A stretch of DNA of 43,329 bases from an uncultured Hungatella sp. GTDB taxonomy: Bacteria > Bacillota > Clostridia > Lachnospirales > Lachnospiraceae. The DNA lies in NCBI GenBank assembly GCA_947089145.1, contig CAMUJH010000033.1, positions 1 through 43,329 on the forward strand. The letters are read 5' to 3'. Of the stretch, positions 8,535 through 16,486 are shown piece after piece. Position 1 is the first letter of the stretch. Each line of letters opens with the position of its first letter. The position numbers and the translations under genes were made by a program. The notes beneath the pieces were generated by a model, which worked only from the letters and a program-made list of their open reading frames with translations, ran no database searches and was not told the origin of the DNA.

Positions 8535-9311
8535 TCAGCCACCCATGAGACTGGCATCCACCTCTGTATAGCCGTCTAAGGAAGGCGCCGTCACCTCTAC
8601 TGTCTGCCCAGGGTTAAGATAAACGATCTTGGTATCCGCTTCCATGCTGATCGTCTCGCCTTCTATGGTCATATCCATGACCATCTTCACTGTCCCGCTG
8701 ATCACGTAGCCGTCTTTATTGATCACGGATTCGCCGCTTACCTCTTTGATATTGTAAGAGAGGCCTTCCAGCTGGCTGCCCATTTCGCCCATGGAACTGA
8801 ATATCTCCTGGACATATTCATCCATCTTGGAGGCGTCCGCCGTGTAGGTCAGTATCTGATTGTCCCCGTCCTGCTTTGCCTGGATGTCCTTAAGATATGA
8901 GGAATCCATGGAGCCTCCGCCGGTGGAAGACTTGATCTGCTCCATCATCTTGTCAAGGTCCATAGCGTATTTTATCTTCTGGCCCATAGCCTCCATGTAG
9001 TAATAGCCGTCTGCATAATACATGGTCGTATCTATGGTCTGCCCCATGGTGGTGGTGGTCCCCTCTGCCAGGTAACGCATGTTTTCCGTATCAATGCCGT
9101 CCATCTTCATGTTCATGGCTGTAGAGATATCGATCTTCTCATCACCCTGGGTCATGACCATATCCATCTCATATTCCATTTCCATGCTGGTAAGCTCCTG
9201 GCTCTTCTTTACCGCCGCATCATACATCTCCTTGGGGTCCTGCTTGCCGCCGCAGCCGATCATGGATACTGCCATGGCAGCTGTCAGTAAAAACGCACAT
9301 GCTTTTTTCAT
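8535..9311 (-). CDS. Lipoprotein, DUF6612/LppX-like, 258 aa
   Basis: This is an envelope lipoprotein. The signal peptide ends at MIGC, giving lipidated Cys20. The mature protein has a repeating pattern of short strands rich in Met, Thr and Asp (MEMEYEMDMVMTQGDEKIDI; DTTMYYADGYYYMEAMGQKI; SGTVKMVMDMTIEGETISME). This is typical of the one-sided beta-sheet fold of LppX/LolA-like proteins annotated as DUF6612 in clostridia. Such proteins are thought to bind lipids or hydrophobic ligands; no substrate can be inferred here. It appears monocistronic, with a clear promoter at 9369-9397 and a terminator at 8454-8509. The ATG is supported by GGAGGAGCAGGAG upstream. Confidence 0.88.
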   Translation of the reverse strand: MKKACAFLLTAAMAVSMIGCGGKQDPKEMYDAAVKKSQELTSMEMEYEMDMVMTQGDEKIDISTAMNMKMDGIDTENMRYLAEGTTTTMGQTIDTTMYYADGYYYMEAMGQKIKYAMDLDKMMEQIKSSTGGGSMDSSYLKDIQAKQDGDNQILTYTADASKMDEYVQEIFSSMGEMGSQLEGLSYNIKEVSGESVINKDGYVISGTVKMVMDMTIEGETISMEADTKIVYLNPGQTVEVTAPSLDGYTEVDASLMGG

Positions 9312-9368
9312 AAAACTCCTGCTCCTCCTCTTGAAATCTGAATATTTTATATTATCATAACAGGTTCC

Positions 9369-9397
9369 AGTATACTATATTCTTTGTGAAAATTCAA
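9369..9397 (-). promoter_or_regulatory. Sigma-A promoter of the 258-aa lipoprotein gene
   Basis: On the minus strand TTGAAT and TATACT are separated by exactly 17 bases. The implied start of transcription lies about 50 bases before the ATG at 9311. Confidence 0.65.
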
Positions 9398-9464
9398 GTG
9401 GGAGCGCCTGAATGGAACATGACTGTCAATGGCATCGGTTGTTGTCTGCGGGGCAGGTTTCCCG

Positions 9465-10262
9465 CTACAGCACATGCCGTTCAAACAGCTCTCTCATTTT
9501 GACTGCCACCCCGTCTTGTTCCACGTCAGGGCAAATCTCCTGTGCCGCTGCCTTTACGGCGTCAACCCCGTTTCCCATGGCAAAGCCATGCCCTACGGTT
9601 TCAAACATTTCCACATCATTGGGCCCGTCCCCAAAGCAGAAACTGTTTTCCCGGGGGATGGCAAACATTTCCAGCACCTTCTGTATCCCGGTAGCCTTGG
9701 ACACCGTTTTGCCATAGATCTCCATGGCCTGCCTGGGCTCATGGATCTCGCTGGCAAATTTTGTGCAGCAGCCTGCAGCATAGTCCACGCCTTCCTGCGT
9801 GTCAGCCCACGCCTCCAGCTTCAGAGTGTTTCTAAAAATCTCTTTCTCGTCAAAATCATGCACAAAGTTCTCAAAATCAATGTTGCACTTCCTGTAAAAA
9901 TCCAGCAGCCCCGTAAACTTCCTGTCAATATAGGAAAAACCGGCTGTTGACAAAATATACTGAATATTTCTCTGCCGGAACCGGCGGCAGATGTCCCTGA
10001 CATCTTCATGGTCAAGATACTGCATCCCCAAGTCTTTGTCCTGATATTTGATATGAGCGCCGTTGGCCAAGACATACCCGTCAAAGCCAATCTCCTTAAT
10101 ATTCTGCGCAATAAAAGAATAGGGCCTTCCGCTGGCAATAAAGCATAAATGCCCCCGGCTCCTGGCCTGGGCGATGCACTCCCTTACCTTGTCCGTGACC
10201 CGCCCAATCTGAGTACAGAAAATGGTTCCGTCAATATCAAAAAATATAATTTTTCTGCTCAT
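9465..10262 (-). CDS. Cof-type HAD-superfamily phosphatase
   Basis: This is a cytoplasmic hydrolase that removes phosphate from small phosphorylated metabolites such as sugar phosphates, or from flavin or pyridoxal derivatives; the real substrate is not predictable. The 265-aa product has all HAD motifs: nucleophile FFDIDGTIF (motif I), FIASGRPYS (motif II), Lys in the SKATGIQKVLE helix (motif III), and FGDGPNDVEMFE (motif IV). An insert cap of the C2 type lies between. Length and order match the Cof/YcsE family. It ends the group begun by the WYL regulator, whose stop is 52 bases upstream, so both may share one transcript. Confidence 0.93.
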   Translation of the reverse strand: MSRKIIFFDIDGTIFCTQIGRVTDKVRECIAQARSRGHLCFIASGRPYSFIAQNIKEIGFDGYVLANGAHIKYQDKDLGMQYLDHEDVRDICRRFRQRNIQYILSTAGFSYIDRKFTGLLDFYRKCNIDFENFVHDFDEKEIFRNTLKLEAWADTQEGVDYAAGCCTKFASEIHEPRQAMEIYGKTVSKATGIQKVLEMFAIPRENSFCFGDGPNDVEMFETVGHGFAMGNGVDAVKAAAQEICPDVEQDGVAVKMRELFERHVL

Positions 10263-10314
10263 TGTGTAAATCTCCGCTTCTCTTTTTATGTGTTGTTTTT
10301 CTGTCTGGCTTCTG

Positions 10315-11220
10315 TCATTCCCTGTACATCATGGAAATCCCTTGTGCAAATTCCCGCATGTCCTGCCTTACTTCCTTTGGCTCTAAAAGCTCCGCCCCGC
10401 TGCCAAAAGACGCGATCCATCCTACGATGCTGGTCCTGTCTGCAAATCCAAAGGAAAAAAGCAGCCACCCGTCTTCCAAAGCCGTAAAGCTGTCTGGCCC
10501 GTATTCTTCAATCAGCCGCCATTTAAAGTCGGCCCGTATCCTGGCTTTCACCTGGTAGCAGACAGGAAATACCCGTTCCGGAGACAGATCCGGCAGGGGA
10601 CAGGGCCTTTTCTGAAAAAAGCCTTCTGCCTGCAGGTTTGTTATGCGGTTTAGCTTAAACATCCGGAAATCCTGCCGCATCAGGCACCAGCCCCACACAT
10701 ACCAGTTTGCCCACTGAAAAATCAAGTCATAAGGCTCTATTGTGCGCCTGGATTCGCCTTTTGGCCCGCAGTAGGAAAATTGCAGGATTCTCCCGGAAAC
10801 AATGGCTTCATGGATCTTCTCAATTTTCAGCGACAATGCAGCCTTATTCCAGGATGAAAGGTCAATTAAGATGTGCTGATCCCCTGCCAGCAGATTGGAT
10901 GCCCCGGCTGACAGCTTTTCCATCAGCTGTGCATAACGCCTGGTGCCGCTGACACTGTCCAGGCTGCGGAGCCCTGCCAGAATAGCCTGCATATCTGACG
11001 TGCTCAGCAATGTCCTGTCAATCTTATACCCCTCTGCAATGGATACGCCGCCCCGCGGCCCCTGCTCTGTCACAAGGGGGATTCCTGCCATGCAGAGGGC
11101 TTCAATATCCCGGTTAATGGTGCGCCGGGATACTTCAAATTTTTCCGCCAAATAGGGGGCCGTCACCTTTTGCTGCTGCAGGAGAATGGACAGAATGCCA
11201 ATCATCCGCTCAAGTTTCAT
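10315..11220 (-). CDS. WYL-domain transcriptional regulator (HTH_11 + WYL)
   Basis: This is a DNA-binding regulator of the YafY/DeoR-like class. Residues 1-60 form a winged helix (TAPYLAEKFEVSRRTINRDI, then a wing ending in GGVSIAEGY). Residues about 135-220 form the WYL-type ligand domain (LQFSYCGPKGESRRTIEPYD and WYVWGWCLMRQDFRMFKLNR). A C-terminal WCX-like region of about 75 residues follows. WYL domains bind nucleic acid or nucleotide ligands in several characterised bacterial regulators. The start codon overlaps the stop of a 29-codon ORF as ATGA, which implies translational coupling. A strong promoter and a dyad lie upstream, so self-regulation is likely. Confidence 0.92.
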   Translation of the reverse strand: MKLERMIGILSILLQQQKVTAPYLAEKFEVSRRTINRDIEALCMAGIPLVTEQGPRGGVSIAEGYKIDRTLLSTSDMQAILAGLRSLDSVSGTRRYAQLMEKLSAGASNLLAGDQHILIDLSSWNKAALSLKIEKIHEAIVSGRILQFSYCGPKGESRRTIEPYDLIFQWANWYVWGWCLMRQDFRMFKLNRITNLQAEGFFQKRPCPLPDLSPERVFPVCYQVKARIRADFKWRLIEEYGPDSFTALEDGWLLFSFGFADRTSIVGWIASFGSGAELLEPKEVRQDMREFAQGISMMYRE

Positions 11221-11306
11221 GTGCCGTCTCCTGAAGTTTCCCTGCAGCGTTCCAAAACATCTTTCCAGATCACCTTGCTGCGGTTATTGCGTTTTTTATA
11301 CTCCAT
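11217..11306 (-). CDS. 29-aa small ORF overlapping the WYL regulator start
   Basis: ATG at 11306 sits six bases behind a strong GGAGGAC ribosome site. The frame runs 29 codons and ends in a TGA that shares ATGA with the start of the WYL regulator. The peptide is basic and polar (begins MEYKKRNNRSKVIWKD) with no membrane segment. I know no family for it. The strong ribosome site, the lack of any comparable one before the regulator itself and the overlap indicate that it is really translated. It would then act as a leader peptide that feeds ribosomes onto the regulator. It may also have a function of its own. Confidence 0.6.
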   Translation of the reverse strand: MEYKKRNNRSKVIWKDVLERCRETSGDGT

Positions 11307-11334
11307 GAAATGTCCTCCTGTGTGTTTTGGTGTT

Positions 11335-11363
11335 ATTATAATGCTGTCATATGTAAAAGACAA
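11335..11363 (-). promoter_or_regulatory. Sigma-A promoter of the small ORF / WYL regulator
   Basis: On the minus strand TTGTCT and a perfect TATAAT are separated by 17 bases. The -35 box lies inside an imperfect inverted repeat formed by GACAAAAAAG and CTTTTTGTTGTC (about 11360-11387), a possible operator for the WYL protein. Confidence 0.75.
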
Positions 11364-11393
11364 CAAAAAGGCTGACTTTTTTGTCAACCGAAA

Positions 11394-11429
11394 ATATGGC
11401 TAGACCCCTATAATGGAATCTAACCATAT
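11394..11429 (-). terminator. Hairpin, probable terminator after the CDP-glycerol-transferase-like gene
   Basis: ATATGGCTAGA (11394-11404) and TCTAACCATAT (11419-11429) can pair over 11 positions, one of them a G-U wobble, with a 14-base loop. On the minus strand the stem is followed by a short T-rich stretch (ATATTTTC). It lies about 50 bases after the stop at 11477. Its U run is poor, so efficiency is uncertain. Confidence 0.5.
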
Positions 11430-11476
11430 TGATAAGCCAATAGCTGTCCCCAAAAGCTTTATTCTCTTTTAAAAGC

Positions 11477-12832
11477 CTAATCTATGATCTCCACATTCTG
11501 GATCATCACTGGCATCCCCTTCTTCTGACACAGCTGCACCACAGAACTCCAATCCCCGTAATACCCGTCGCTCACCGCAATGGCCCGGTCCAGATCCGCC
11601 GTATCGTCGTAGATTCCCCATCCTTCCATCCGATAAGTATCCACAATCTCCTTGTATTCGTCCCATAGCCTGAGCCTTACTGACTTGATCGTCGCCTCGA
11701 TCAGCGGATGAGGTCTCCACAAAAGCGCCACTTCCTCGTGATTCTCCTTAAACACCCGCAGAACATCTCTGATCTTTGCGTTCATCTTTTCATTGTGGTT
11801 CAGCAGCGCCTGCACACTGGTATTGTAAAAAATAATCTTCTTCCAGCTCCCATCCCGCTTCCGGATCACCTTCAGCCACTCCTCTGGTACTGTCACATCC
11901 TCTTTCCTGGTAGCCATCACCTTGTCCAGCTTCGGCGATCCCAGCCCCAGGATTTTCTTCTCCCAGTAATCCTTCGTATTCCCCCCTGAATATTCCTTCA
12001 TAAATTCCGTCAGTATCTTTACATAGGCTTTCTTCATATTCTCTGACTGCACGATCACCTGATCTGCGTTGATGACTCCTGTAGTGATACAGAAATGTTT
12101 CATCCCTTCCAGAACCGCCTCATTGTCCACATCAGGCTCCTCCAATACAAAATAAGGAACATAAACCAATTTATCCGTAAACTTTTTCAGATTGCCCGAA
12201 TAGAAAAACGGGTGGACGCTGGTTACGTAGTTGGAGCTGTCGTAAGGATTGTGGATAAAAATCATATCCGGCTTACGTTTTTCAAAATCGTATTCATCGT
12301 ATCTGGTAATAGGGACATAGTCTGGATATAAGTCTCCCTCATAATGCTCCTCCCGAAAGCTCCCATCCGGATTTTTATCGTAGTAAGGGATGGGAATCAC
12401 ATACGCATCCGTTTTCTCATCCTCGTCTGTCGCTTTCCAGATGCTTTCCAGTGAATCCCACATGGAGGCCTTATAGGGCAAAAACACTACTTCCTTCCTG
12501 TCCTCCGGCAGATCCCGGCAGATATGATCCTGCAATTCGGAAAGCAGTTTTCTGATTTTCTTTGCCTGTTTCCGGCCTCCGTATTCGTCAAGAGTGGAGA
12601 TGCTCATCTGATATATTTTTTCACAGTAGTCTTCCAGCATGGAAACCAACGGGCGGTAGGTTTCCCCAAAGCTTTCCAGGTATGTACCGATCTGCAAGGC
12701 GGCATCCTGACACTGCACGAATACGTCCGTCACCTCTTCTGGGGCTGCAGGAAGTACTTTTACAACGGAGTCATTGGCCTCTGTCATGGTTTTTATTAGA
12801 CTTAAGATATCCTTCTTTCTGCACTGCTTCAC
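11477..12832 (-). CDS. CDP-glycerol glycerophosphotransferase-like protein, 451 aa
   Basis: This is probably a GT-B-fold transferase related to CDP-glycerol:poly(glycerophosphate) transferases, though its true donor and acceptor are unknown. The N-terminal 110 residues are helical and hydrophilic. The two Rossmann halves follow, with VVFLPYKASMWDSLESIWKA, then MIFIHNPYDSSNYVTSVHP. The C-terminal half has the family's LLWRPHPL motif and GYYGDWSSVV, which matches the usual D-x-SS donor-site signature. No membrane segment is present, so it would act at the inner face of the membrane. The start is GTG with AGGAGG seven bases upstream. It is far from the polysaccharide operon and is monocistronic, with terminators on both sides. 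Confidence 0.75.
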   Translation of the reverse strand: MKQCRKKDILSLIKTMTEANDSVVKVLPAAPEEVTDVFVQCQDAALQIGTYLESFGETYRPLVSMLEDYCEKIYQMSISTLDEYGGRKQAKKIRKLLSELQDHICRDLPEDRKEVVFLPYKASMWDSLESIWKATDEDEKTDAYVIPIPYYDKNPDGSFREEHYEGDLYPDYVPITRYDEYDFEKRKPDMIFIHNPYDSSNYVTSVHPFFYSGNLKKFTDKLVYVPYFVLEEPDVDNEAVLEGMKHFCITTGVINADQVIVQSENMKKAYVKILTEFMKEYSGGNTKDYWEKKILGLGSPKLDKVMATRKEDVTVPEEWLKVIRKRDGSWKKIIFYNTSVQALLNHNEKMNAKIRDVLRVFKENHEEVALLWRPHPLIEATIKSVRLRLWDEYKEIVDTYRMEGWGIYDDTADLDRAIAVSDGYYGDWSSVVQLCQKKGMPVMIQNVEIID

Positions 12833-12898
12833 GCTTACGCCTCCTGTTCCACTGCTTCTTTATTTGTCATTTTGCATACCTGAATTGATACTTTTATT

Positions 12899-12930
12899 GC
12901 AAAAAGTCGCAGATTTTATTCTACGACTTA
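12899..12930 (-). terminator. Intrinsic terminator of the tat operon
   Basis: On the minus strand AAGTCGTAGA pairs with TCTGCGACTT (one wobble) around an AT loop and is followed by TTTTTGC. It lies about 30 bases after the tatC stop. Confidence 0.85.
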
Positions 12931-12961
12931 TCCCTTCACTTATAAAAACGCCTCGCCCAAG

Positions 12962-13744
12962 CTACTGGTCCGCTTCTTCCTCTGGCTCTTTCTTTCTGAA
13001 CTTCATCAAAATGGAGCAGATAACAATGCTTATCTCATACAGGCCAATCATGGGAATCGCCACCATGATCTGAGACACAATATCCGGCGGCGTGATCAGG
13101 GCGGCCACCACAAAGATGACGATAATGATCACCCTTCTCCCCTTTTTCATCCACTCCACTTTCAGCAGCTTCATCTGAGTCAGCAGAACAGACAGGACGG
13201 GCAGTTCAAACACAATGCCGAAGATCATAAAAATCGTCAGCAGAAAGGTAATGTAATTCTGCACGCTGATAGAGGCAGCGATATCACTGCCTGCGCTTAT
13301 TCCAATAAGGAAGTGAAGCATAAACGGAAGCATAATCTTGTAGGCAAAAATAATCCCGGCAGCAAAACAAAGCAGCCCGAAAAATATGGCTGACAGGAAC
13401 AAAAAATTCTCGTTTTTCTGCAGCCCCGGCTGTACAAAGGCCCAAATATGGTATAGAATCATTGGAAATGTAATACATACCCCAGCCAGAAGGGCGATGG
13501 AAAAATACTGCATAAGCAGTTCCTGAGGCGCAATAAACACATAGGTATAGCCATAGGCTTTCCCGATATCCGTCAGCATCTCCACCAGCGTCGGCGCATA
13601 GTGCAGGCCCGCCAGAGACGATGCAATCAGACAGACAATGCAGATCACCAGCCTGTTGCGGAGCTCACGCAGATGGCCTGTAAGGGTCATGCTCTGTTCT
13701 TTTTGCTTTTTATGCTTTTTCCCTTTTGTCTTCTGTTTCTTCAT
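12962..13744 (-). CDS. tatC: Sec-independent protein translocase TatC
   Basis: TatC is the membrane receptor for twin-arginine signal peptides and the core of the Tat export channel. The 260-aa product has six hydrophobic segments and the conserved N-terminal signature MTLTGHLRELRNRLVICIV, with the glutamate of the HLRELR motif that contacts the RR signal. It also carries the periplasmic FVQPGLQKNE segment. It has an unusually lysine-rich N terminus (KKQKTKGKKHKKQKEQ) before the first helix. The ATG at 13744 shares its A with the tatA stop (TGATG); a GTG one codon earlier is also possible. It is the last gene of a three-gene tat operon and is followed by a terminator. Confidence 0.95.
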   Translation of the reverse strand: MKKQKTKGKKHKKQKEQSMTLTGHLRELRNRLVICIVCLIASSLAGLHYAPTLVEMLTDIGKAYGYTYVFIAPQELLMQYFSIALLAGVCITFPMILYHIWAFVQPGLQKNENFLFLSAIFFGLLCFAAGIIFAYKIMLPFMLHFLIGISAGSDIAASISVQNYITFLLTIFMIFGIVFELPVLSVLLTQMKLLKVEWMKKGRRVIIIVIFVVAALITPPDIVSQIMVAIPMIGLYEISIVICSILMKFRKKEPEEEADQ

Positions 13745-13908
13745 CACTGCTCGGCTGCGTCTTTTTCTTCCTCTCCGTCAGACATGCCTGCACGGAAATT
13801 CTTAATGCTCTTGCCTACGATCTTGCTCAATTTCGGAATCTGGGTGGGACCAAAAATCAGTATGGCGATACCTAAGATAATAAGTAATTCCTGAGTTCCG
13901 ATTTTCAT
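13744..13908 (-). CDS. tatA: Twin-arginine translocase TatA
   Basis: TatA is the pore- or membrane-thinning component of the Tat system. The 54-aa product has one short membrane helix (ELLIILGIAILIFGPTQIPKL) followed by the amphipathic helix SKIVGKSIKNFRAG and a short acidic tail. The family's FGP-x-x-IP-KL hinge is intact. I chose ATG at 13908 because it yields MKIGTQELL directly after an AGGAGG-like site and mirrors the start of the upstream Tat protein. Its stop overlaps the tatC start, which suggests coupled, balanced synthesis. Confidence 0.93.
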   Translation of the reverse strand: MKIGTQELLIILGIAILIFGPTQIPKLSKIVGKSIKNFRAGMSDGEEEKDAAEQ

Positions 13909-13951
13909 AGTGAATCCTCCTTGACCTGATATTTTTAATATAATCAATTAT

Positions 13952-14509
13952 TTAAACATCCAAAGCCGCCTGCTGCTTTATGGGAATCCTGTCCGGCACA
14001 TCCTCTTTTCCAGGTTCCGCTGCATCCCCTAAGTTATCCTTTGGCTCCAAGGCTATAATTGTCTCCCCGCCGGAATCGTCCGTGTCCTCCTCCAGGCCGC
14101 CATTCTCCAAAATCTCCCCCTCCGGATCGCCTGAAACATCCTGCGGATGCTCCGCCTCTTCGGGCTCTTGGCTGCCGTCCTTTTCCTCTGGGGCTTTCTC
14201 TGCGGAGCCTGTCTCCTTTTTCACCGGTTTGCCGATATCGGAAAAGGACTTCTGGATTCCCTCCACGTCTCCCCGGACTTCCTTCTCCAGTTCCGTAATA
14301 GGCTCCAGCGCTTCCCGAAGGGGGCGCTGCGCCTCCTCCAGGGGCTCCACGATGCTCTCCCGGATATCCTTGGTTGCCTCTGATGAAAATTTGCGGAATT
14401 CCCTTAAGGCTTCCCCGAATTTACGTGCATACAGGGGAAGCTTGTCCGGCCCAAGAACAATCAGAGCCACAATAAAGACAAGCAGCAGTTCCTGCATACC
14501 GATTTTCAT
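13952..14509 (-). CDS. Second TatA/TatB-family protein with long acidic C-terminal tail
   Basis: This is a Tat component of 185 aa. The N terminus (MKIGMQELLLVFIVALIVLG then PDKLPLYARKFGEALREF) is a TatA/B membrane helix, hinge and amphipathic helix. The polar PDKLP hinge and extra length resemble TatB. The remainder is a long Glu/Pro/Asp-rich hydrophilic tail of about 130 residues with predicted coil character (EPLEEAQRPLREALEPITEL). I place the start at 14509, just after GAGGAGG, rather than at an upstream in-frame codon. It is first in the tat operon. Having a TatB-like protein beside a minimal TatA is less common in Gram-positives, where one bifunctional TatA often serves. Confidence 0.88.
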   Translation of the reverse strand: MKIGMQELLLVFIVALIVLGPDKLPLYARKFGEALREFRKFSSEATKDIRESIVEPLEEAQRPLREALEPITELEKEVRGDVEGIQKSFSDIGKPVKKETGSAEKAPEEKDGSQEPEEAEHPQDVSGDPEGEILENGGLEEDTDDSGGETIIALEPKDNLGDAAEPGKEDVPDRIPIKQQAALDV

Positions 14510-14600
14510 AAGCTCAAACCTCCTCGTAAACTGCCCTTTTTCTGTCCAATAACTTTTTAAGAATATCATATTTTTTAATTTCTTACAAGTATTTTTTCCG

Positions 14601-15152
14601 TTAAGGACTGCTCTTGCTCTGCTCCCTGATCTCCAGATCTTTCTGAATCATTTCCAGGTAATGAACCAGCACATCCCTCTGGCGGCCGATTTTCCAGGAA
14701 TGATCCATCTCCTCATAGGTAAAGCTCTTCCTGCCTCCATGTTCCATACGCTTCCAAAACCGGTATAACTCCTCAAAGGGTATATAATAAATCTCGTCTT
14801 TTGCCGTCCAGTAAAGCACAATAAAAGCAATGCCGCCCTGCTGCTCAAACTCTTTCATAAACTGCACCTGGTGCTCATGGACATTCTGAAGGGGGAATGT
14901 GGTTACGGCACACTCCTTGGCATCAAAGCACACGGGAATGCCCTGAACCGCCCCGATATAGTCCACGGTGCTCTTTTGGTCAAAATATGCCAGGGTAATG
15001 TGCCTGGTTTCCTTATCTATGGCAATAGGGGTAATCGGGGTGGGGACCTTCTGGATCAATGCCAGCTTTTTTTCCCGGTAAACCGAGTTGCTGTGATTGA
15101 TCATATCCTCCAGTGCGGAGCCCCGCAGCCCCCGGCTGTTCCATGTTCCCAT
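14601..15152 (-). CDS. recU: Holliday junction resolvase RecU
   Basis: RecU cuts four-way DNA junctions during homologous recombination and chromosome segregation in Gram-positive bacteria. The 183-aa product shows the N-terminal family signature NSRGLRGSALEDMINHSNSV and the nuclease core: Asp in STVDYIGAVQGIPVCFDAKE with the E/K pair (Asp-x-Lys-Glu) that binds metal, then the His-rich QNVHEHQVQFMKEFEQQGG and ALFIVLYW-like strand. Length is normal. An AAGGAG site lies eight bases before ATG. It is spaced 53 bases from the lipase-like gene upstream and 91 from the tat operon downstream. In many Firmicutes recU is next to a penicillin-binding protein gene; that neighbour is absent here. Confidence 0.92.
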   Translation of the reverse strand: MGTWNSRGLRGSALEDMINHSNSVYREKKLALIQKVPTPITPIAIDKETRHITLAYFDQKSTVDYIGAVQGIPVCFDAKECAVTTFPLQNVHEHQVQFMKEFEQQGGIAFIVLYWTAKDEIYYIPFEELYRFWKRMEHGGRKSFTYEEMDHSWKIGRQRDVLVHYLEMIQKDLEIREQSKSSP

Positions 15153-15205
15153 TTCATGCTCTCCTTGTTCTGGCCCGTCTCCTGACAGGCGCCCTGTCGC
15201 CGCCT

Positions 15206-16393
15206 CTAAAACCCTCTCTCCTTCAGCTCTGCAACCAAATTTACATAGAATTCCTTCACGTCAAACCCCTGGTAGTCTTCCCTGGTTAAGTCAATCATGT
15301 CTCCATGGGAAATTCCCCGCAGGCGTTTGCTGGCCACCACGCCTTTAAAATCCCCCCACCTGGCAGAATCAACAGTTACCAGCCCGTCATTTGGCCCGTC
15401 CAGCTTTTTCAGTATCCAGTAGGGTATGCACAGAAGCTTGCTGCTGAATCCTGATTTCATAAGGCTGGCGTAGCTCTGGTAATAAACGCCCTCCATGTCC
15501 GGACAGGCTGCGTTAAACTCTCTGGCGTAACATTTTGACAGCTGGAAACTGGCTCTGAAGGCATCTGGCTTTACATCCCCCATGCGCCCGAAGTACACAT
15601 CGATCCAATGGCATACCGTCCGGTATACCATGTCCGGCAGCTTTTTCAAAAAATCCACCAGGGCTGACCCCCGGTGGGGCGTATTAATGGTGGTCAGGGA
15701 TGCCACATGCTCCTCCATGTGCAGGCCGCTTATAAGGTATCGGGAGTCCAGGCCGCCTTTGGAGTGGGCGATAATATTCACTTTTCTGCACCCGGTTTCC
15801 CTTTTTATCTCAAAAATTTTTTCCTGCAGGATTCGGGCATTATCCTCCACGGTGCCCCATGCCTCCTGGTGGCCGTAATACACCTTGGCTCCGTTGCGCA
15901 CCAGTTCCCTGGGAATCCGGCCCCAGTAGTTGAAATAGTGAAAATCCCGAAACCCTACTCCATGAACCAGCAAAACAGGGTAGCGGGTGCTGCATATATT
16001 CCGCTCCGCCCTTATGTCATTCAGGTCCATTTTGTACAGCGTGTGATCAATCTCCTGCTTTGCCAGCCCTCTTACATACAAGGCCAGCCCCAAATTCACC
16101 ACGGGAATCCACATAAAAGTCCATACGAAAATTCTTTTGGCAATCCGCAGCCGCCTGCACATGATGCACAGCCACACCATCAATCCCTGAAAGCACAGAT
16201 ACAGAATGGCAAATAAACCTAATAATACAAAGAACCCAATTCCAAATCCGCTGCGGGCCGCCTTATACCAGGCTGCCCCGCAGCAGACAGCCATAAGCCA
16301 CAGAATCACGGTAAGCAGCCATGTTAAAAGCCGCAGCAAATGGATATGTACTTTCTCTGCCGCTGACAGAAATTTATCCGAATCAAATGTCAC
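15206..16393 (-). CDS. Membrane-anchored alpha/beta hydrolase (lipase/PGAP1-like)
   Basis: This is a probable esterase or lipase anchored in the membrane. The 395-aa product begins with two to three hydrophobic segments (about residues 15-100). The hydrolase domain follows, with the oxyanion-hole motif YPVLLVHGVGFRD, nucleophile elbow NIIAHSKGGLDSRY (AHSKGG, Ser nucleophile) and TTINTPHRGS typical of bacterial triacylglycerol-lipase and PGAP1-like enzymes. The acid and His of the triad are probably the Asp in PNDGLVTVDSARWG and the His in GISHGDMIDL. The start is GTG behind AGAGGTGG. It is separate from, but close behind, the SNF2 gene. The substrate is unknown. Confidence 0.85.
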   Translation of the reverse strand: MTFDSDKFLSAAEKVHIHLLRLLTWLLTVILWLMAVCCGAAWYKAARSGFGIGFFVLLGLFAILYLCFQGLMVWLCIMCRRLRIAKRIFVWTFMWIPVVNLGLALYVRGLAKQEIDHTLYKMDLNDIRAERNICSTRYPVLLVHGVGFRDFHYFNYWGRIPRELVRNGAKVYYGHQEAWGTVEDNARILQEKIFEIKRETGCRKVNIIAHSKGGLDSRYLISGLHMEEHVASLTTINTPHRGSALVDFLKKLPDMVYRTVCHWIDVYFGRMGDVKPDAFRASFQLSKCYAREFNAACPDMEGVYYQSYASLMKSGFSSKLLCIPYWILKKLDGPNDGLVTVDSARWGDFKGVVASKRLRGISHGDMIDLTREDYQGFDVKEFYVNLVAELKERGF

Positions 16394-16486
16394 AGAGAAC
16401 CACCTCTCTTCTCCGAACTATTTCTCTCCTGTGTCCGTTTCAGTTAATCTTTATCTTATTGCAGAACGCTGCATCTGCCGGCATCC

